Notes: generated from the sequence alone by a model not told the origin. 64,000 bases of DNA from Cecembia rubra (GCF_003014575.1 NZ_PYGF01000002.1:229850-293849), one strand, 5' to 3'; counted from the stretch's first letter, positions 17,686 to 27,586 are shown. Program-made: numbers and translations.

Positions 17686-20229
17686 TCAAAGCCCAAAAGT
17701 CAGACTCGTGTAGTAAAACCCTCCAATCGCGGGGCCACCCAAAAAGGAATAATAATATCGGTTGAGTGCATTTGTAGCACCAAACTTGACACTTCCAAGG
17801 TTTTTGAATATTCCCATAGTAAGCTGTGCATCGAGCGTGGAATATCCCTGCACCCATCCCGTGGCCAAGGCAGATTCCCAGAGAAATCCAGCCTGTTGCC
17901 TGAAGTTGACTTGGAAGCCCAAGGACTTGTACAAATTGGGGTTTCCCAGAGACAGGTTGTAAATCCATTCCGGCGTGTTGAATCCATCTTCCAAACCATC
18001 TCCTCGGGTTTGTCGGGAGAGTCTTGCGTAGGTGAAGTTGCCGCCGAGCCAAAAACCCTTGAAAAAATTGTAGCTCAGGCCTAGGCTACCTCCATAATTC
18101 AAACTGACCGTCTTGGAATTGGTCCAAAGGCGATAAAGATCTTGGGTGGAGTTTTGAAGGAAATAGTTCCCAATGCTGTCACTATTGGAGGTTTTGGGCA
18201 CGTTGGCATCCAACTGGGCGATAAGGTTGCGGAACCTGTTCAGGTAGAGGTCGGCATCCAAGGCAAATTTCCCCCCGAGCAACTCGGTGCGATAGCCGCC
18301 CTCCAGGCTGGTTGCCTGCTCAGGTTCGAGGTAGGAGTAGTCTGTTTTTGCCAACAGGCCTTCGTTTCGACGGATCGCCTCAGCAAGATCCAGGCCATTG
18401 GTATTCACGTCTGATTGGACAGCACGCTGGTATTGGGTGATGGAGGCTTGGGTGAAGCTGTTTTCAAAAATCCCTGCCGACATGATCGGCAAGCCGCCAA
18501 TCCGCTTTCTCCCTCCGCTGTTGATATTGGAAAAGCCCTCGAAAATACTCGGGAATCGGTAGCCACTCTGCACCGAAAAGCGAAAGCTTTGCTGTGGTGA
18601 AGGGGTATAGACCGCTGCCAATCTCGGATTGAGCCTTGGCTCGAAATAAAGGTACTTGTCCAAGCGGAGCACTGCATTGACCTTGAACCGGTCCTGCCAA
18701 AAGGTCTTTGTTGCTTGTATAAACCCACCCGTTTTCCAATAGTTCAGGTTTTCGCCTGGCTCCGCCGGATTGATAAAATAATTCCCGTCCGGCACGATAA
18801 TGTAGGTTCTATAGTCCAAACCATACATCACCTGGAAGTCGAAGTTCCTTGGCAAGAGCCAGGAACTGATATCCTGTTGATATTCGGCGTGGAAAAGCCT
18901 TGCCTGTACCCGTAGTGCCGCTCCAATATCCCAATTGTTGATGCTTCTGAGTTCCTCGATTTTGGCAGCCATTTCGGGTGTGTTGGGAAGAATCCTTCCC
19001 TGGTCGGCAAGGGATCTTGCCAGATTCATCGCATCTGTAACTCCCATACCTATACCCGAAGCTTCAAGGTAATGTCTGGAAAAATCGGAAAACCACTGGT
19101 TGTCTGTTTTGAAACTCCGGTCTATATTTTCCGCCATCGATCTGATGTTGTACGAATCCCCCGTGTTTTCTTGGGTCAGGTAAGTCCGAAATTGGATTTT
19201 TGGGGACTGAAAGGTCAAGGCATGCTGTTGGGTTCGGTAGTCTTCAAACCGAAAGCGATTGGTCCGCTGGTAGATATTGTTTTGATGGGCAGCACGGAAG
19301 GTATAGGAGATTTCCAGGTGGTTTTTTGGCCGGAAGAAAAGAGTAACGTCACCCTTGAGGTTTTTCAGCCCATAGTCGGCCACTTCCTTTTCGGCATAGC
19401 CCGTTCGGCTGACCACATAGCGGATCCCGTCAAGGGTCAGCGTCCTGCGATTGGATGCTTCATCGCCATATTGGTTGACACGGTCTGCTCCTGGGTTTTG
19501 GTCGGCAGACAAGCCGGTTGTACTATTCGTCAATGGGTTGAGGTCCTGCTGGTTGTTGGCGTGCCAATCGGTACCCTGCATCCAAGTTCCGTTGATCTTC
19601 AGTCCCCACTTGGCATTCCAGGTCTCGGCTATCCGAAGGTTGGTTTCATAAAAAGGCGTACTTTCCGAGTCCGGGGAATTAATGTTGTTTACACCAATTT
19701 TCTGATTGATGGAAATCCCAGGAAAGTCAAAAGGATTTTTGGTAATGAAATGGGCGATCCCGTTGATGGCGTTCATACCATACAGGGCCGAGGCAGATCC
19801 AGGGATGATTTCTACCGAGAGTATATCCAAATCGTTGGGGCCAAGTGAATTGGCAATCGGGGCCCCAATATGTGGTGCCTGATTGTCCACACCGTCCACG
19901 AGCTGGACAAACCGCACATTAGTGGTATGGGCAAATCCTCGGGCATTGATGACCCGGAAACCCAAGCTCGGCGTGATGACCTGAACGCCCTTTAGGTTTT
20001 GAATCGCCTCAAAAAATCCAGGCTGGGCTGATTGTTGAATGGCTTGTACATTCAACTTTTCTACACTGACGGGAGCTTTGAGGATACTTTCCTGCTGCCG
20101 GGTGGCAGTGACGACCAGTTCGCCTAGGTCCCTGGTGGGGAGCGTGTCCGGTGCTATTTTTTCCTGGCCCCAAACCTGAGCATGGAGTAGAAAGAATATC
20201 ACAAATAGCCTGTTGGGTTTCGAAATCAT
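17686..20229 (-). CDS. TonB-dependent outer-membrane receptor
   Basis: 847 residues with a signal peptide (RLFVIFFLLHAQVWG) and a TonB-box-like start DLGELVVTATRQQ. A plug domain follows at about residues 45-160 (VQLVDGVDNQAPHIG, VEIIPGSASALYGMNAINGI), then a 22-strand barrel ending in FGL with an aromatic terminus. There is no N-terminal carboxypeptidase-like domain, unlike the SusC protein elsewhere in the window. Base composition is visibly richer in G+C than the flanking genes. It sits between the two molybdenum hydroxylase genes on the same strand, so it may import their substrate, but that is inference. It starts about 110 bases after the stop of copy B. Confidence 0.93.
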   Translation of the reverse strand: MISKPNRLFVIFFLLHAQVWGQEKIAPDTLPTRDLGELVVTATRQQESILKAPVSVEKLNVQAIQQSAQPGFFEAIQNLKGVQVITPSLGFRVINARGFAHTTNVRFVQLVDGVDNQAPHIGAPIANSLGPNDLDILSVEIIPGSASALYGMNAINGIAHFITKNPFDFPGISINQKIGVNNINSPDSESTPFYETNLRIAETWNAKWGLKINGTWMQGTDWHANNQQDLNPLTNSTTGLSADQNPGADRVNQYGDEASNRRTLTLDGIRYVVSRTGYAEKEVADYGLKNLKGDVTLFFRPKNHLEISYTFRAAHQNNIYQRTNRFRFEDYRTQQHALTFQSPKIQFRTYLTQENTGDSYNIRSMAENIDRSFKTDNQWFSDFSRHYLEASGIGMGVTDAMNLARSLADQGRILPNTPEMAAKIEELRSINNWDIGAALRVQARLFHAEYQQDISSWLLPRNFDFQVMYGLDYRTYIIVPDGNYFINPAEPGENLNYWKTGGFIQATKTFWQDRFKVNAVLRLDKYLYFEPRLNPRLAAVYTPSPQQSFRFSVQSGYRFPSIFEGFSNINSGGRKRIGGLPIMSAGIFENSFTQASITQYQRAVQSDVNTNGLDLAEAIRRNEGLLAKTDYSYLEPEQATSLEGGYRTELLGGKFALDADLYLNRFRNLIAQLDANVPKTSNSDSIGNYFLQNSTQDLYRLWTNSKTVSLNYGGSLGLSYNFFKGFWLGGNFTYARLSRQTRGDGLEDGFNTPEWIYNLSLGNPNLYKSLGFQVNFRQQAGFLWESALATGWVQGYSTLDAQLTMGIFKNLGSVKFGATNALNRYYYSFLGGPAIGGFYYTSLTFGL

Positions 20230-20338
20230 ATAGGAAAAAGAGACCTCTAAGATAGTCAGAACTTAGAATTTGAAATCAAAAATTGACTGGCTTTTAGACG
20301 TGTTTCAATAGGAACTTTGGAAGTTTGAAACCCAAGGA

Positions 20339-22579
20339 TTACCCCAACTGCCCCGCAAAAGGCTGTCTGTACAAGCGCTTTCCGGTTGCCTGATACAGGG
20401 CATTGGCCAATGCTGCAAACACCGGTGGGTAACCCGGCTCTCCCAATCCCGTTGGATCTTCTCCATTCTCCACAAAATAGGTTTCAATGGCCTTAGGTGC
20501 TTCAGCCATTCTGATCATGCGGTATCTGTCAAAATTGCTTCGGTCAGGTTGTCCCTTTTCAAATTTCAGTTCCCCGAACATGGCGGTTCCAATACCGTCC
20601 ACTACGCATCCTTCACTGAGATTTTTGGCTGCATCGGGATTGATGACCAAGCCGCAATCCAAAGCCTGAACCACTTTTTCAACCTTAACCCGGCCGTTTT
20701 CTATTTTCAGATCAACCACCTGTGCTGCGTAGCTGTTGTGGCAAAAATAAGCGGAAACGCCACGGGATATGCCCGTTTGATTTTGTCCCCAGTTGGATTT
20801 TTCTCTTACCAATTTCAAAACACCAGCATAGCGATCCGGATCATAATCATTGTTTTCACCCACAGGATTCTGTTTGGCTCTTTGCAATAGCTCCAAGCGA
20901 AAGTCTATAGGATCATTGCCCATGGCTTCAGCCAACTCATCCAAAAAGGACTGTTCTGCTGCAGCGATAAAATTGGATCTTGGTGCCCGAAAGGAACCCA
21001 CAGTAATGTTGGAGGAGACAACCCATTCTTCTGCCAGGTAGTTTTCAATGGCTCCTGCCGGAAATCTATTGGGGTAGGATGGAGGTTCCACCAGGCCTCC
21101 TGCATTTACATGAAGCCCTATCAGGTTGTTGTCCTTGTCCAAGGCAGCACGGTAAGTGGCCTGGTACATGGGTCGGTAGATTCCACCGGTCATATCGTCT
21201 TCACGGGTGTACATTAGTTTGATTGGCGCATTGACTTTTTGGGAAATGACCGCCGCTTCGATGAGCCAATGAGCATAAGAACGTCGGCCATAGCCTCCTC
21301 CCAATCGGGTCATTTCGATGTGAATGTTTTCAATGGGTATTCCCAATCGCGAGGACAGTGCCTGTTCAGTCAATTCCGGTTTTTGGAGTGGCCCGGCGCA
21401 TTCCACTTTATCTCCTTGCACATGGGCAAAGAAATTCATCGGTTCCATGCAGTTGTGTGCGAGGAATGGACCGTAGAAAGTACGTTCAATGACTTTGGTG
21501 GCATTGGCAAAAGCAGCTTCCGGATTTCCGTCTTTTCTAAGCGTTCTCGCTTTTTTGGCGGCATCAGTCATTTTTCTTTGCTGATCGGATTCGCTTTCCA
21601 GTCCTGCCGGGATCGTTCTCTTTTCTTTTCTGCCATTCCAGTCCCTGCTTTCCTCGTAAGTTGAAAATTCTTCCCATTCTACCTTGACTGCTTTTTTGGC
21701 ATTCATTACTTCCCATGTCGAATTCCCGACGATGGCAACGGTATCCGTGAAACTGGTGGTGTCAAAAAAGGTGCGTTCGTAATCATCCTGATGGGATTTG
21801 ACCTGGAAAACATCTTTGATTCCCGGCATGCCTGTGGCCTCTGAAGCATCAAATGATTTCAATCTTAATCCGTGGGCAGGAGGGTGGATGATCATGGCAT
21901 AAAGCATACCCTCTTTTTTGTAATCCAATCCAAAAAGCGGTTTGCCTGTCACAATTTTTTGGGCATCTACATTCTTGCGGGAAGTGCCTATTATCTTATA
22001 ATCCTTTCTATCTTTCAATTGAACATTTTCAGGCAAAGGAAGTGTTGCTGCCAGAGAAGCCATTTCTCCATAGTGGGCTTTCTTCCTGGATGCTGTGTGG
22101 ATGACATAACCTGATTCGGTGGTAATTTCATTGGCTGGGACATCCCAGGTTTGGGCTGCAGCATTGACCAGTAGTTGTCTGGCTGTAGCACCGGCTTGTC
22201 TCAGCACATTCCAACCCATTCTGATGGCCTGACTTCCGCCTATGAATTGTCGGGTAAAGTTGTCTGTGTCCAATGGTGCCTGTTCCACCACTACTTTAGA
22301 CCAGTCTGCGTCCAATTCCTCCGCCACGATCATGGGCATGCCAGTTTTGACGTTTTGCCCACCTTCCGGATTGGGAGACATGATGGTAATGAGACCGTTT
22401 TCACCGATTCTGATAAATCCATTGATCCTGAACCATTCCTCCGGCATTCCATGTGCCGCTTCTTTGGATCCGGGTTTACAGCCTGCCAGCCAACCCACAC
22501 TCAAAAACAATCCTCCACCGGCAAGGGCAGATACTTTAAGAAAGGAGCGGCGGTTAAGGGAAGTTTTGGATAAGGTCAT
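20339..22579 (-). CDS. Molybdenum hydroxylase large subunit, Tat-exported, copy B
   Basis: 746 residues, a close paralogue of the subunit at 14828-17092. Signal LNRRSFLKVSALAGG with LAGC at the end of the hydrophobic stretch; molybdopterin loop GGGYGRRSYAHWLIEAAVI; catalytic glutamate in TGLGEPGYPPVFAA (E714). Differences are clustered in the middle third (for example the KEKRTIPAGLESESDQQRK region), where substrate selectivity would be expected. It is the first gene of a minus-strand group with the receptor, the 2Fe-2S subunit and copy A. It probably shares that small subunit. Confidence 0.93.
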   Translation of the reverse strand: MTLSKTSLNRRSFLKVSALAGGGLFLSVGWLAGCKPGSKEAAHGMPEEWFRINGFIRIGENGLITIMSPNPEGGQNVKTGMPMIVAEELDADWSKVVVEQAPLDTDNFTRQFIGGSQAIRMGWNVLRQAGATARQLLVNAAAQTWDVPANEITTESGYVIHTASRKKAHYGEMASLAATLPLPENVQLKDRKDYKIIGTSRKNVDAQKIVTGKPLFGLDYKKEGMLYAMIIHPPAHGLRLKSFDASEATGMPGIKDVFQVKSHQDDYERTFFDTTSFTDTVAIVGNSTWEVMNAKKAVKVEWEEFSTYEESRDWNGRKEKRTIPAGLESESDQQRKMTDAAKKARTLRKDGNPEAAFANATKVIERTFYGPFLAHNCMEPMNFFAHVQGDKVECAGPLQKPELTEQALSSRLGIPIENIHIEMTRLGGGYGRRSYAHWLIEAAVISQKVNAPIKLMYTREDDMTGGIYRPMYQATYRAALDKDNNLIGLHVNAGGLVEPPSYPNRFPAGAIENYLAEEWVVSSNITVGSFRAPRSNFIAAAEQSFLDELAEAMGNDPIDFRLELLQRAKQNPVGENNDYDPDRYAGVLKLVREKSNWGQNQTGISRGVSAYFCHNSYAAQVVDLKIENGRVKVEKVVQALDCGLVINPDAAKNLSEGCVVDGIGTAMFGELKFEKGQPDRSNFDRYRMIRMAEAPKAIETYFVENGEDPTGLGEPGYPPVFAALANALYQATGKRLYRQPFAGQLG

Positions 22580-22697
22580 TTTATGAGTTGATGGATTATC
22601 TTCTCAATTTACCAGTATATAGCCCTAATGTCAAGGCAAATTGATTGAAGGTTTTTAGGAATTTGTTTTCGACGAAAGAGAAACCTGTTAGATTTCA

Positions 22698-23159
22698 TTA
22701 CTTTTCTATTTGATGCGTGTCTCTTACACTACTAAAGGTCATGGCCATCATTTTCCAGTCAGAACCCTCTTTTTGATAAACCTCAGTTACTGTAAATTCT
22801 ACTTTGGCATCATTTCCCCGGACTACCGATTCGAGGGTGATCCGGTTCCAGACAATGGCAGTATTTCCCACAAGCTCTACTGCTGTGTCATGCACGGTGG
22901 CTTTTTTGTACCATATGCTGCCTGTTTCGATGATTTCCAGTTCACGGGCTGTGGTCCATGTTCCGCTCATGTGGACAAACTTTGCCTGCGGGTGGAACAA
23001 AGGAGCAAGTTTCGAAACGTCTTTGTCTGCCATCCACTGCCATTTGTCCATGGAGAGTTGAATGACTTCTTTTTCAGTATCGCTATTGGGATGGGTTTGG
23101 GCATGATTTGGAAAGGACAAGTAAAGGTAGAAAAGAATGGTCAGCAGGAAAGATTTCAT
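22698..23159 (-). CDS. Exported NTF2/SnoaL-like protein (DUF4440 type)
   Basis: 153 residues with a signal peptide (MKSFLLTILFYLYLSFPNHAQ). One cone-shaped alpha+beta domain: LSMDKWQWMADKDVSKLAPL, FVHMSGTWTTARELEIIETG, ELVGNTAIVWNRITLESVVR and VYQKEGSDWKMMAMTFSSV. The family binds small hydrophobic ligands or acts as an isomerase-like fold; no catalytic assignment is possible. It is upstream of the molybdenum hydroxylase group on the same strand, about 120 bases away. Confidence 0.85.
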   Translation of the reverse strand: MKSFLLTILFYLYLSFPNHAQTHPNSDTEKEVIQLSMDKWQWMADKDVSKLAPLFHPQAKFVHMSGTWTTARELEIIETGSIWYKKATVHDTAVELVGNTAIVWNRITLESVVRGNDAKVEFTVTEVYQKEGSDWKMMAMTFSSVRDTHQIEK

Positions 23160-23377
23160 GTGTTTTTCAGTTTGTTAAGCTCTTTGGAATTAAAGTTAAT
23201 TTTGGTAAACCAAAATTACAGAATATAAAACTGGTTTTCTTACGGAATTCAAACAAGGAATTGGCAAAATCAAAGAACATTAATGTTTTTATTAAATTTT
23301 AAGACATTTTGTGTCTTGATCGTCCCAATGAACGTCTGAATCATTTAAATTTTATATTTTTAGGCAAATAGTTGCTT

Positions 23378-26300
23378 ATGGCCCTTTTTCAAAATTCAGT
23401 ACTTAAGAAATACCTTGGAGCAGAAGATCAATTGCTGGTAAAGGAAGCTTTTTCAGCGTATCAAAAGTATTTCCATCATCCACAGGTCCGTGAAAATATC
23501 CGTGCTGCAAAAGAAGAACAATTTCAGGAAGGATTTCTCAGGGAGCTTTTTGTCAACATCTTGGGCTATACCATCAATCCTGAGCCGGATTATAATCTGA
23601 CCACGGAACTCAAAAACATCAAAGATTCCAAAAAGACAGATGGTGCCATCCTGAAAGACGGTACTGCATTGGCTGTAATTGAGTTGAAAGGTACAGACAC
23701 CAAGGACTTGGATAAAATCCGTGATCAGGCTTTCAGCTATAAAAACAACCAGCCCAATTGCATCTATGTGATCACCAGTAATTTCGAAAAGCTGCGGTTT
23801 TACATCGACAATGCGGTGGATTTTGTAGAGTTCAATATCCTGGGGATGCAGCTGGAGGAATTCAGGCTTTTTTGGCTCCTGCTGCACAAAGAAAATCTCA
23901 TGGCCGGATTGCCTAAAAAAATCAAAGAACAATCCCTTGTCGCAGAAGAACAGGTTACCAAAAAACTGTATGCCGATTACTCTTCCTTCAAGCAGGAGCT
24001 TTGGCAGGATATGGTGAGGTTGAATCCTGGGATAGACGAACTGGATTTGTACAAAAAGAGTCAGAAATTATTGGATAGATTTCTCTTTATCTTTTTTGCG
24101 GAGGACAAAGGATTATTGCCGCCCAATTCCATTATGGAGATTGTCAATCAGTGGTTGGAATTAAAAGATTTGGATGCTTATATCCCACTGTATGATCGGT
24201 TCAAACTCTATTTTGGATACTTGAATACGGGAAGGATAAAACCAGGTAAGGCAGAAATCCATGCCTATAATGGAGGTCTTTTTGCGGCGGATCCGATCTT
24301 AGATACCTTGCTTATTTCAGATCAGTTGATTGAAAAGCATGTTCGGAAACTCACTGAATACGATTTTGAATCGGAGGTAGATACCAATATTTTGGGGCAT
24401 ATTTTCGAACATTCGCTCAATGATATCGAAAATGTGCGCGCCAAACTGGCAGGGGAGGAGGTGGACAAATCCAAGACCAAACGGAAGCGGGATGGCGTAT
24501 TTTATACCCCAAAGTACATCACCAAATACATTGTAGACAATACCTTAGGGAGGCTGTGTACGGAGAAAAGGACGGAACTTGGTATCATCGACGAGGAATT
24601 TGCAGAGGGGAAGCGGGGAAAGCAAAAGAAAACGATCTTAAAACTCAAAGAAAAGCTGGATGCCTATAGGATTTGGCTGCTTCAACTGACCATCTGCGAT
24701 CCTGCCTGTGGGTCAGGGGCATTTCTGAATCAGGTGCTCGAATTCTTGATGGCCGAGCACCGATATGTAGATGAGCTTGAAGCCCAACTCTTTGATACCC
24801 CATTGATTCTGCCCAATGTGGAAAACCACATCCTCGAAAACAACATCTTCGGAGTCGATATCAACGAGGAATCGGTCGAGATCGCCCGCCTCTCCCTATG
24901 GCTGCGTACCGCCAAGAAAGGCCGCAAACTCAGCAGCCTCAATTCCAATATCAAAGTCGGCAACTCCCTGATCGATGACCCTTCCGTTGCTGGAGACCTG
25001 GCCTTTGACTGGCAAGCCCAATTCCCACAAGTCTTTGCCAAAGGAGGATTTGATGTGGTGGTGGGTAATCCGCCTTATGTTCAATCTCATTCATTGGATG
25101 AGAAATCAAAAAACTTCATTTACTCTGCTTACAAGACAGCAGAATATCAAATCAATACCTATGCTGTCTTTATGGAAAGAATTTTAAAAATCCTTTCAGA
25201 CACTTCTCTTTACAGTGTAATCATTCCTAATTATTGGCTTTCTACACAAAATGACTCTAAGCTTAGAATTCAAATATTTTTGGAAAATGAATGCATTGAA
25301 GTTTTGAATGTTTTTAGTGTGTTTGAAGACGCAACAGTTGATACAGTTATCCTAACAGGAAAGAAAACTTTAGATATCAAATTTCCAAAATCCACAAAAG
25401 TAGTTGCTATCAAAAAAGATTATAAACTTATTTCTGAAAGATTAAGCGCAATCTCGGATAAACTTTGGGAAACAAATCAGGTATTCTTATTTGAATCAAT
25501 AAACGATGAAATAAAAATCTCTTTTGAAAAGAAACTCGAATTAGACGGAAATTTTTTAGTCGAAGACTATTTTGAAGGGTATCAAGGGATGAAAACTTAT
25601 GAACAGGGAAAAGGAACCCCTCCACAGACAAGGGAAATGATGAATGAAAGAGTTTATCATTCTCTTTCTAAAATTGATGACACTTATTTGCCCTTAATTG
25701 GAGCAGGAAATGTCCAGAGATATTTAATCAAACCGTTTCATGAGTATATCAAGTATGGACCCAATTTGGCAGCTCCTAGAAAGGAAGAAATTTTTATAAA
25801 GCCCCGTCTTTTGGTAAATAGAATATTGTCAAAAGAAAAAATTGATATTACATATGAGGAACATCCATTAGTAAATAATACAGATGTTTTCAATTTTTTG
25901 CCAAAGCATGGAAAGGAAGAATTTGTAAAACCAATATTGGCAATTTTAGCCAGTAAGATTTGTTCTACATATTTTAGAAAGTCTAATGTCAATTTATCAA
26001 GAGCAGCATTCCCAAAACTCAATGTCAATAACTTGATGAGTTTTCCTATTCCCGCATTAAATGAGGAAAAAAGAAAATTCTTGACAGCTTCAGTCGATTC
26101 TATTCTGAAAATGAATCAGAGTTTATTTGAATTGGTAGAAAGCCTTGTTGATTTAATGAAAGCTAAATTTTCAATTGACAAACCATCTACAAAACTCCAA
26201 AACTGGCCTTATTTGGATTTCAAAGGATTTTTGGGAGAGTTAAAGAAGGCCAAGGTCAAGTTGAGTTTGGCAGAAGAAGCCGAATGGATGGTCTATTTCA

Positions 26301-26431
26301 ATGAACAGAAAGCCAAGGCCCAAGCCCTCCAAGCAGATATGAACCGAATTGACAAAGAAATCGATGCTTTGGTGTATGAATTGTATGGTCTGACCGAGGA
26401 GGAGATTAGGATTGTGGAAGGGGGACTTTAA
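23378..26431 (+). CDS. Single-polypeptide restriction-modification enzyme (type IIG, Eco57I-like)
   Basis: 1017 residues from the ATG at 23378; TTG at 23372 is an alternative. Order: a PD-(D/E)xK-type nuclease (D88, then E102-L-K104 in AVIELKGTD); a helical linker; an N6-adenine methylase with motif I CDPACGSGAF (from about 440) and motif IV VVVGNPPYV (N564-P-P-Y567); a TaqI-like specificity domain at about 570-930; and a coiled-coil tail (LSLAEEAEWMVYFNEQKAKA). Such enzymes cut and methylate with one protein and need no separate methylase. The specificity part is much more A+T-rich than the rest. A decayed second copy of the tail lies at 27393-27586. Confidence 0.9.
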   Translation: MALFQNSVLKKYLGAEDQLLVKEAFSAYQKYFHHPQVRENIRAAKEEQFQEGFLRELFVNILGYTINPEPDYNLTTELKNIKDSKKTDGAILKDGTALAVIELKGTDTKDLDKIRDQAFSYKNNQPNCIYVITSNFEKLRFYIDNAVDFVEFNILGMQLEEFRLFWLLLHKENLMAGLPKKIKEQSLVAEEQVTKKLYADYSSFKQELWQDMVRLNPGIDELDLYKKSQKLLDRFLFIFFAEDKGLLPPNSIMEIVNQWLELKDLDAYIPLYDRFKLYFGYLNTGRIKPGKAEIHAYNGGLFAADPILDTLLISDQLIEKHVRKLTEYDFESEVDTNILGHIFEHSLNDIENVRAKLAGEEVDKSKTKRKRDGVFYTPKYITKYIVDNTLGRLCTEKRTELGIIDEEFAEGKRGKQKKTILKLKEKLDAYRIWLLQLTICDPACGSGAFLNQVLEFLMAEHRYVDELEAQLFDTPLILPNVENHILENNIFGVDINEESVEIARLSLWLRTAKKGRKLSSLNSNIKVGNSLIDDPSVAGDLAFDWQAQFPQVFAKGGFDVVVGNPPYVQSHSLDEKSKNFIYSAYKTAEYQINTYAVFMERILKILSDTSLYSVIIPNYWLSTQNDSKLRIQIFLENECIEVLNVFSVFEDATVDTVILTGKKTLDIKFPKSTKVVAIKKDYKLISERLSAISDKLWETNQVFLFESINDEIKISFEKKLELDGNFLVEDYFEGYQGMKTYEQGKGTPPQTREMMNERVYHSLSKIDDTYLPLIGAGNVQRYLIKPFHEYIKYGPNLAAPRKEEIFIKPRLLVNRILSKEKIDITYEEHPLVNNTDVFNFLPKHGKEEFVKPILAILASKICSTYFRKSNVNLSRAAFPKLNVNNLMSFPIPALNEEKRKFLTASVDSILKMNQSLFELVESLVDLMKAKFSIDKPSTKLQNWPYLDFKGFLGELKKAKVKLSLAEEAEWMVYFNEQKAKAQALQADMNRIDKEIDALVYELYGLTEEEIRIVEGGL

Positions 26432-26444
26432 ATAAAATAGTTAC

Positions 26445-27347
26445 ATGAAAAAAGTATTTAAAATAGCATCTTTATTAGTTTCGTTATTAGGTCTAAGTAT
26501 TGGGGTTATTTCGCTTTACAATGAGTTCAAAACAAAAGAGTTAACCCTTTACAAGGTATCACAAGATATTTATGCATCAGATAGATATAATTTTTTTGAT
26601 TATTCTGATTCTTTAAAGAATAATGAATACTTAACAGTCATGCCTTCAAAAATTAGGCTCCAAATCTCATCATTTTATCCTGAAAGCGCCTCAATATCAG
26701 AATGGATCATTGAAAACACTGGAGGTTTACCTATTAAAGGTGAAAATGGGCTAAATCCAATAAAAATAAAACTACCACTGGAGAATAAAATTTATTTAGC
26801 ATGGATGGAGGGATCTTACCTAGGGGAAGATCAAGTAGAATTAGACATTGATACAATAACTAATACAGTTCTAATCAAAGATTTTCTGTTAAATAAAAAT
26901 GACCAGTTGTGGATTACCATAGCCCATGAGTTTACAAGGGCTAAAAAGGAAAATTTAAATCCTCATTTTTTGTATAAAGATGATGGGATTACAGGTTTAA
27001 GAGATGGAGAAGATTGGGATCCATTAAATTTGAATAAGTACATAAACCTAGGTGTATTTTTATATGGTTCTCAAATTTATGTTTTCTTCTTTTTTTCAAT
27101 ATTACTTTTTTCAATTGGTAGTTTTAGGATAATAGCTTTTAAATTTTCAAATAAAAGAAAGTTATTTGAGTTAATTTTCGTGTTTTACCTTTCGGTATCT
27201 CTTGGAACCATTATAACAGGTTTAATTTTCAACCTTCCTATTGGTATCGAAATATCAACTTTAGTAACTACCATGACAATTATTTATTATCTAAGATTAT
27301 ACTTCTTCATAAAAAAACAAGAAATATTGATTTACAATAAATCTTGA
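26445..27347 (+). CDS. Unknown membrane protein in the restriction-modification island
   Basis: 300 residues, not recognised. One N-terminal membrane segment (about 5-25, ASLLVSLLGLSIGVISLY), then a soluble domain of about 185 residues (about 28-210), then three membrane helices in the last 90 residues (IYVFFFFSILLFSIGSFRII and two more). The soluble part has a conserved-looking core (SISEWIIENTGGLPIKGENG). It starts 13 bases after the stop of the enzyme, is equally A+T-rich as the enzyme's specificity domain, and probably came with it. An effector or accessory role in defence is possible but not shown. Confidence 0.75.
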   Translation: MKKVFKIASLLVSLLGLSIGVISLYNEFKTKELTLYKVSQDIYASDRYNFFDYSDSLKNNEYLTVMPSKIRLQISSFYPESASISEWIIENTGGLPIKGENGLNPIKIKLPLENKIYLAWMEGSYLGEDQVELDIDTITNTVLIKDFLLNKNDQLWITIAHEFTRAKKENLNPHFLYKDDGITGLRDGEDWDPLNLNKYINLGVFLYGSQIYVFFFFSILLFSIGSFRIIAFKFSNKRKLFELIFVFYLSVSLGTIITGLIFNLPIGIEISTLVTTMTIIYYLRLYFFIKKQEILIYNKS

Positions 27348-27392
27348 AATATTTAAAAAATGAATATGATTCACTGAGAATAAGAATTAAAT

Positions 27393-27586
27393 TTTAAGGA
27401 AAAAGAAGAACTAAGTGAGGTTGAGTTTGGCCGAAGAAGCTGAATGGATCGTCAACTTCTTTAAGCTAAAAGCCAAACCTTAAGAACTATAAACAGAAAG
27501 CAATTGAATTGAGAAAAGGATTGATACCTTACCTCATGAATTTTTTTGCCTAACAGTGGAGAAGATTAGGATTTTAGAAGGAGTAA
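27393..27586 (+). pseudogene. Degenerate duplicate of the 3' end of the restriction-modification gene
   Basis: This stretch aligns collinearly with 26236-26428, the last 64 codons of the enzyme gene. In one frame VRLSLAEEAEWIV answers VKLSLAEEAEWMV; further on IDTLPHEFFCLTVEKIRILEG answers the final IDALVYELYGLTEEEIRIVEG. The two blocks are in different frames and are interrupted by stops (TAA before the first block and inside it), so the copy is dead. It lies about 960 bases downstream of the intact tail in the same orientation. Confidence 0.85.

Noticed and set aside
19072-19848. 258-codon plus-strand open frame inside the TonB-dependent receptor gene
   Set aside because: It is the antisense of a well-supported receptor; its length follows from the high G+C of that gene, and the translation has no recognisable domain.
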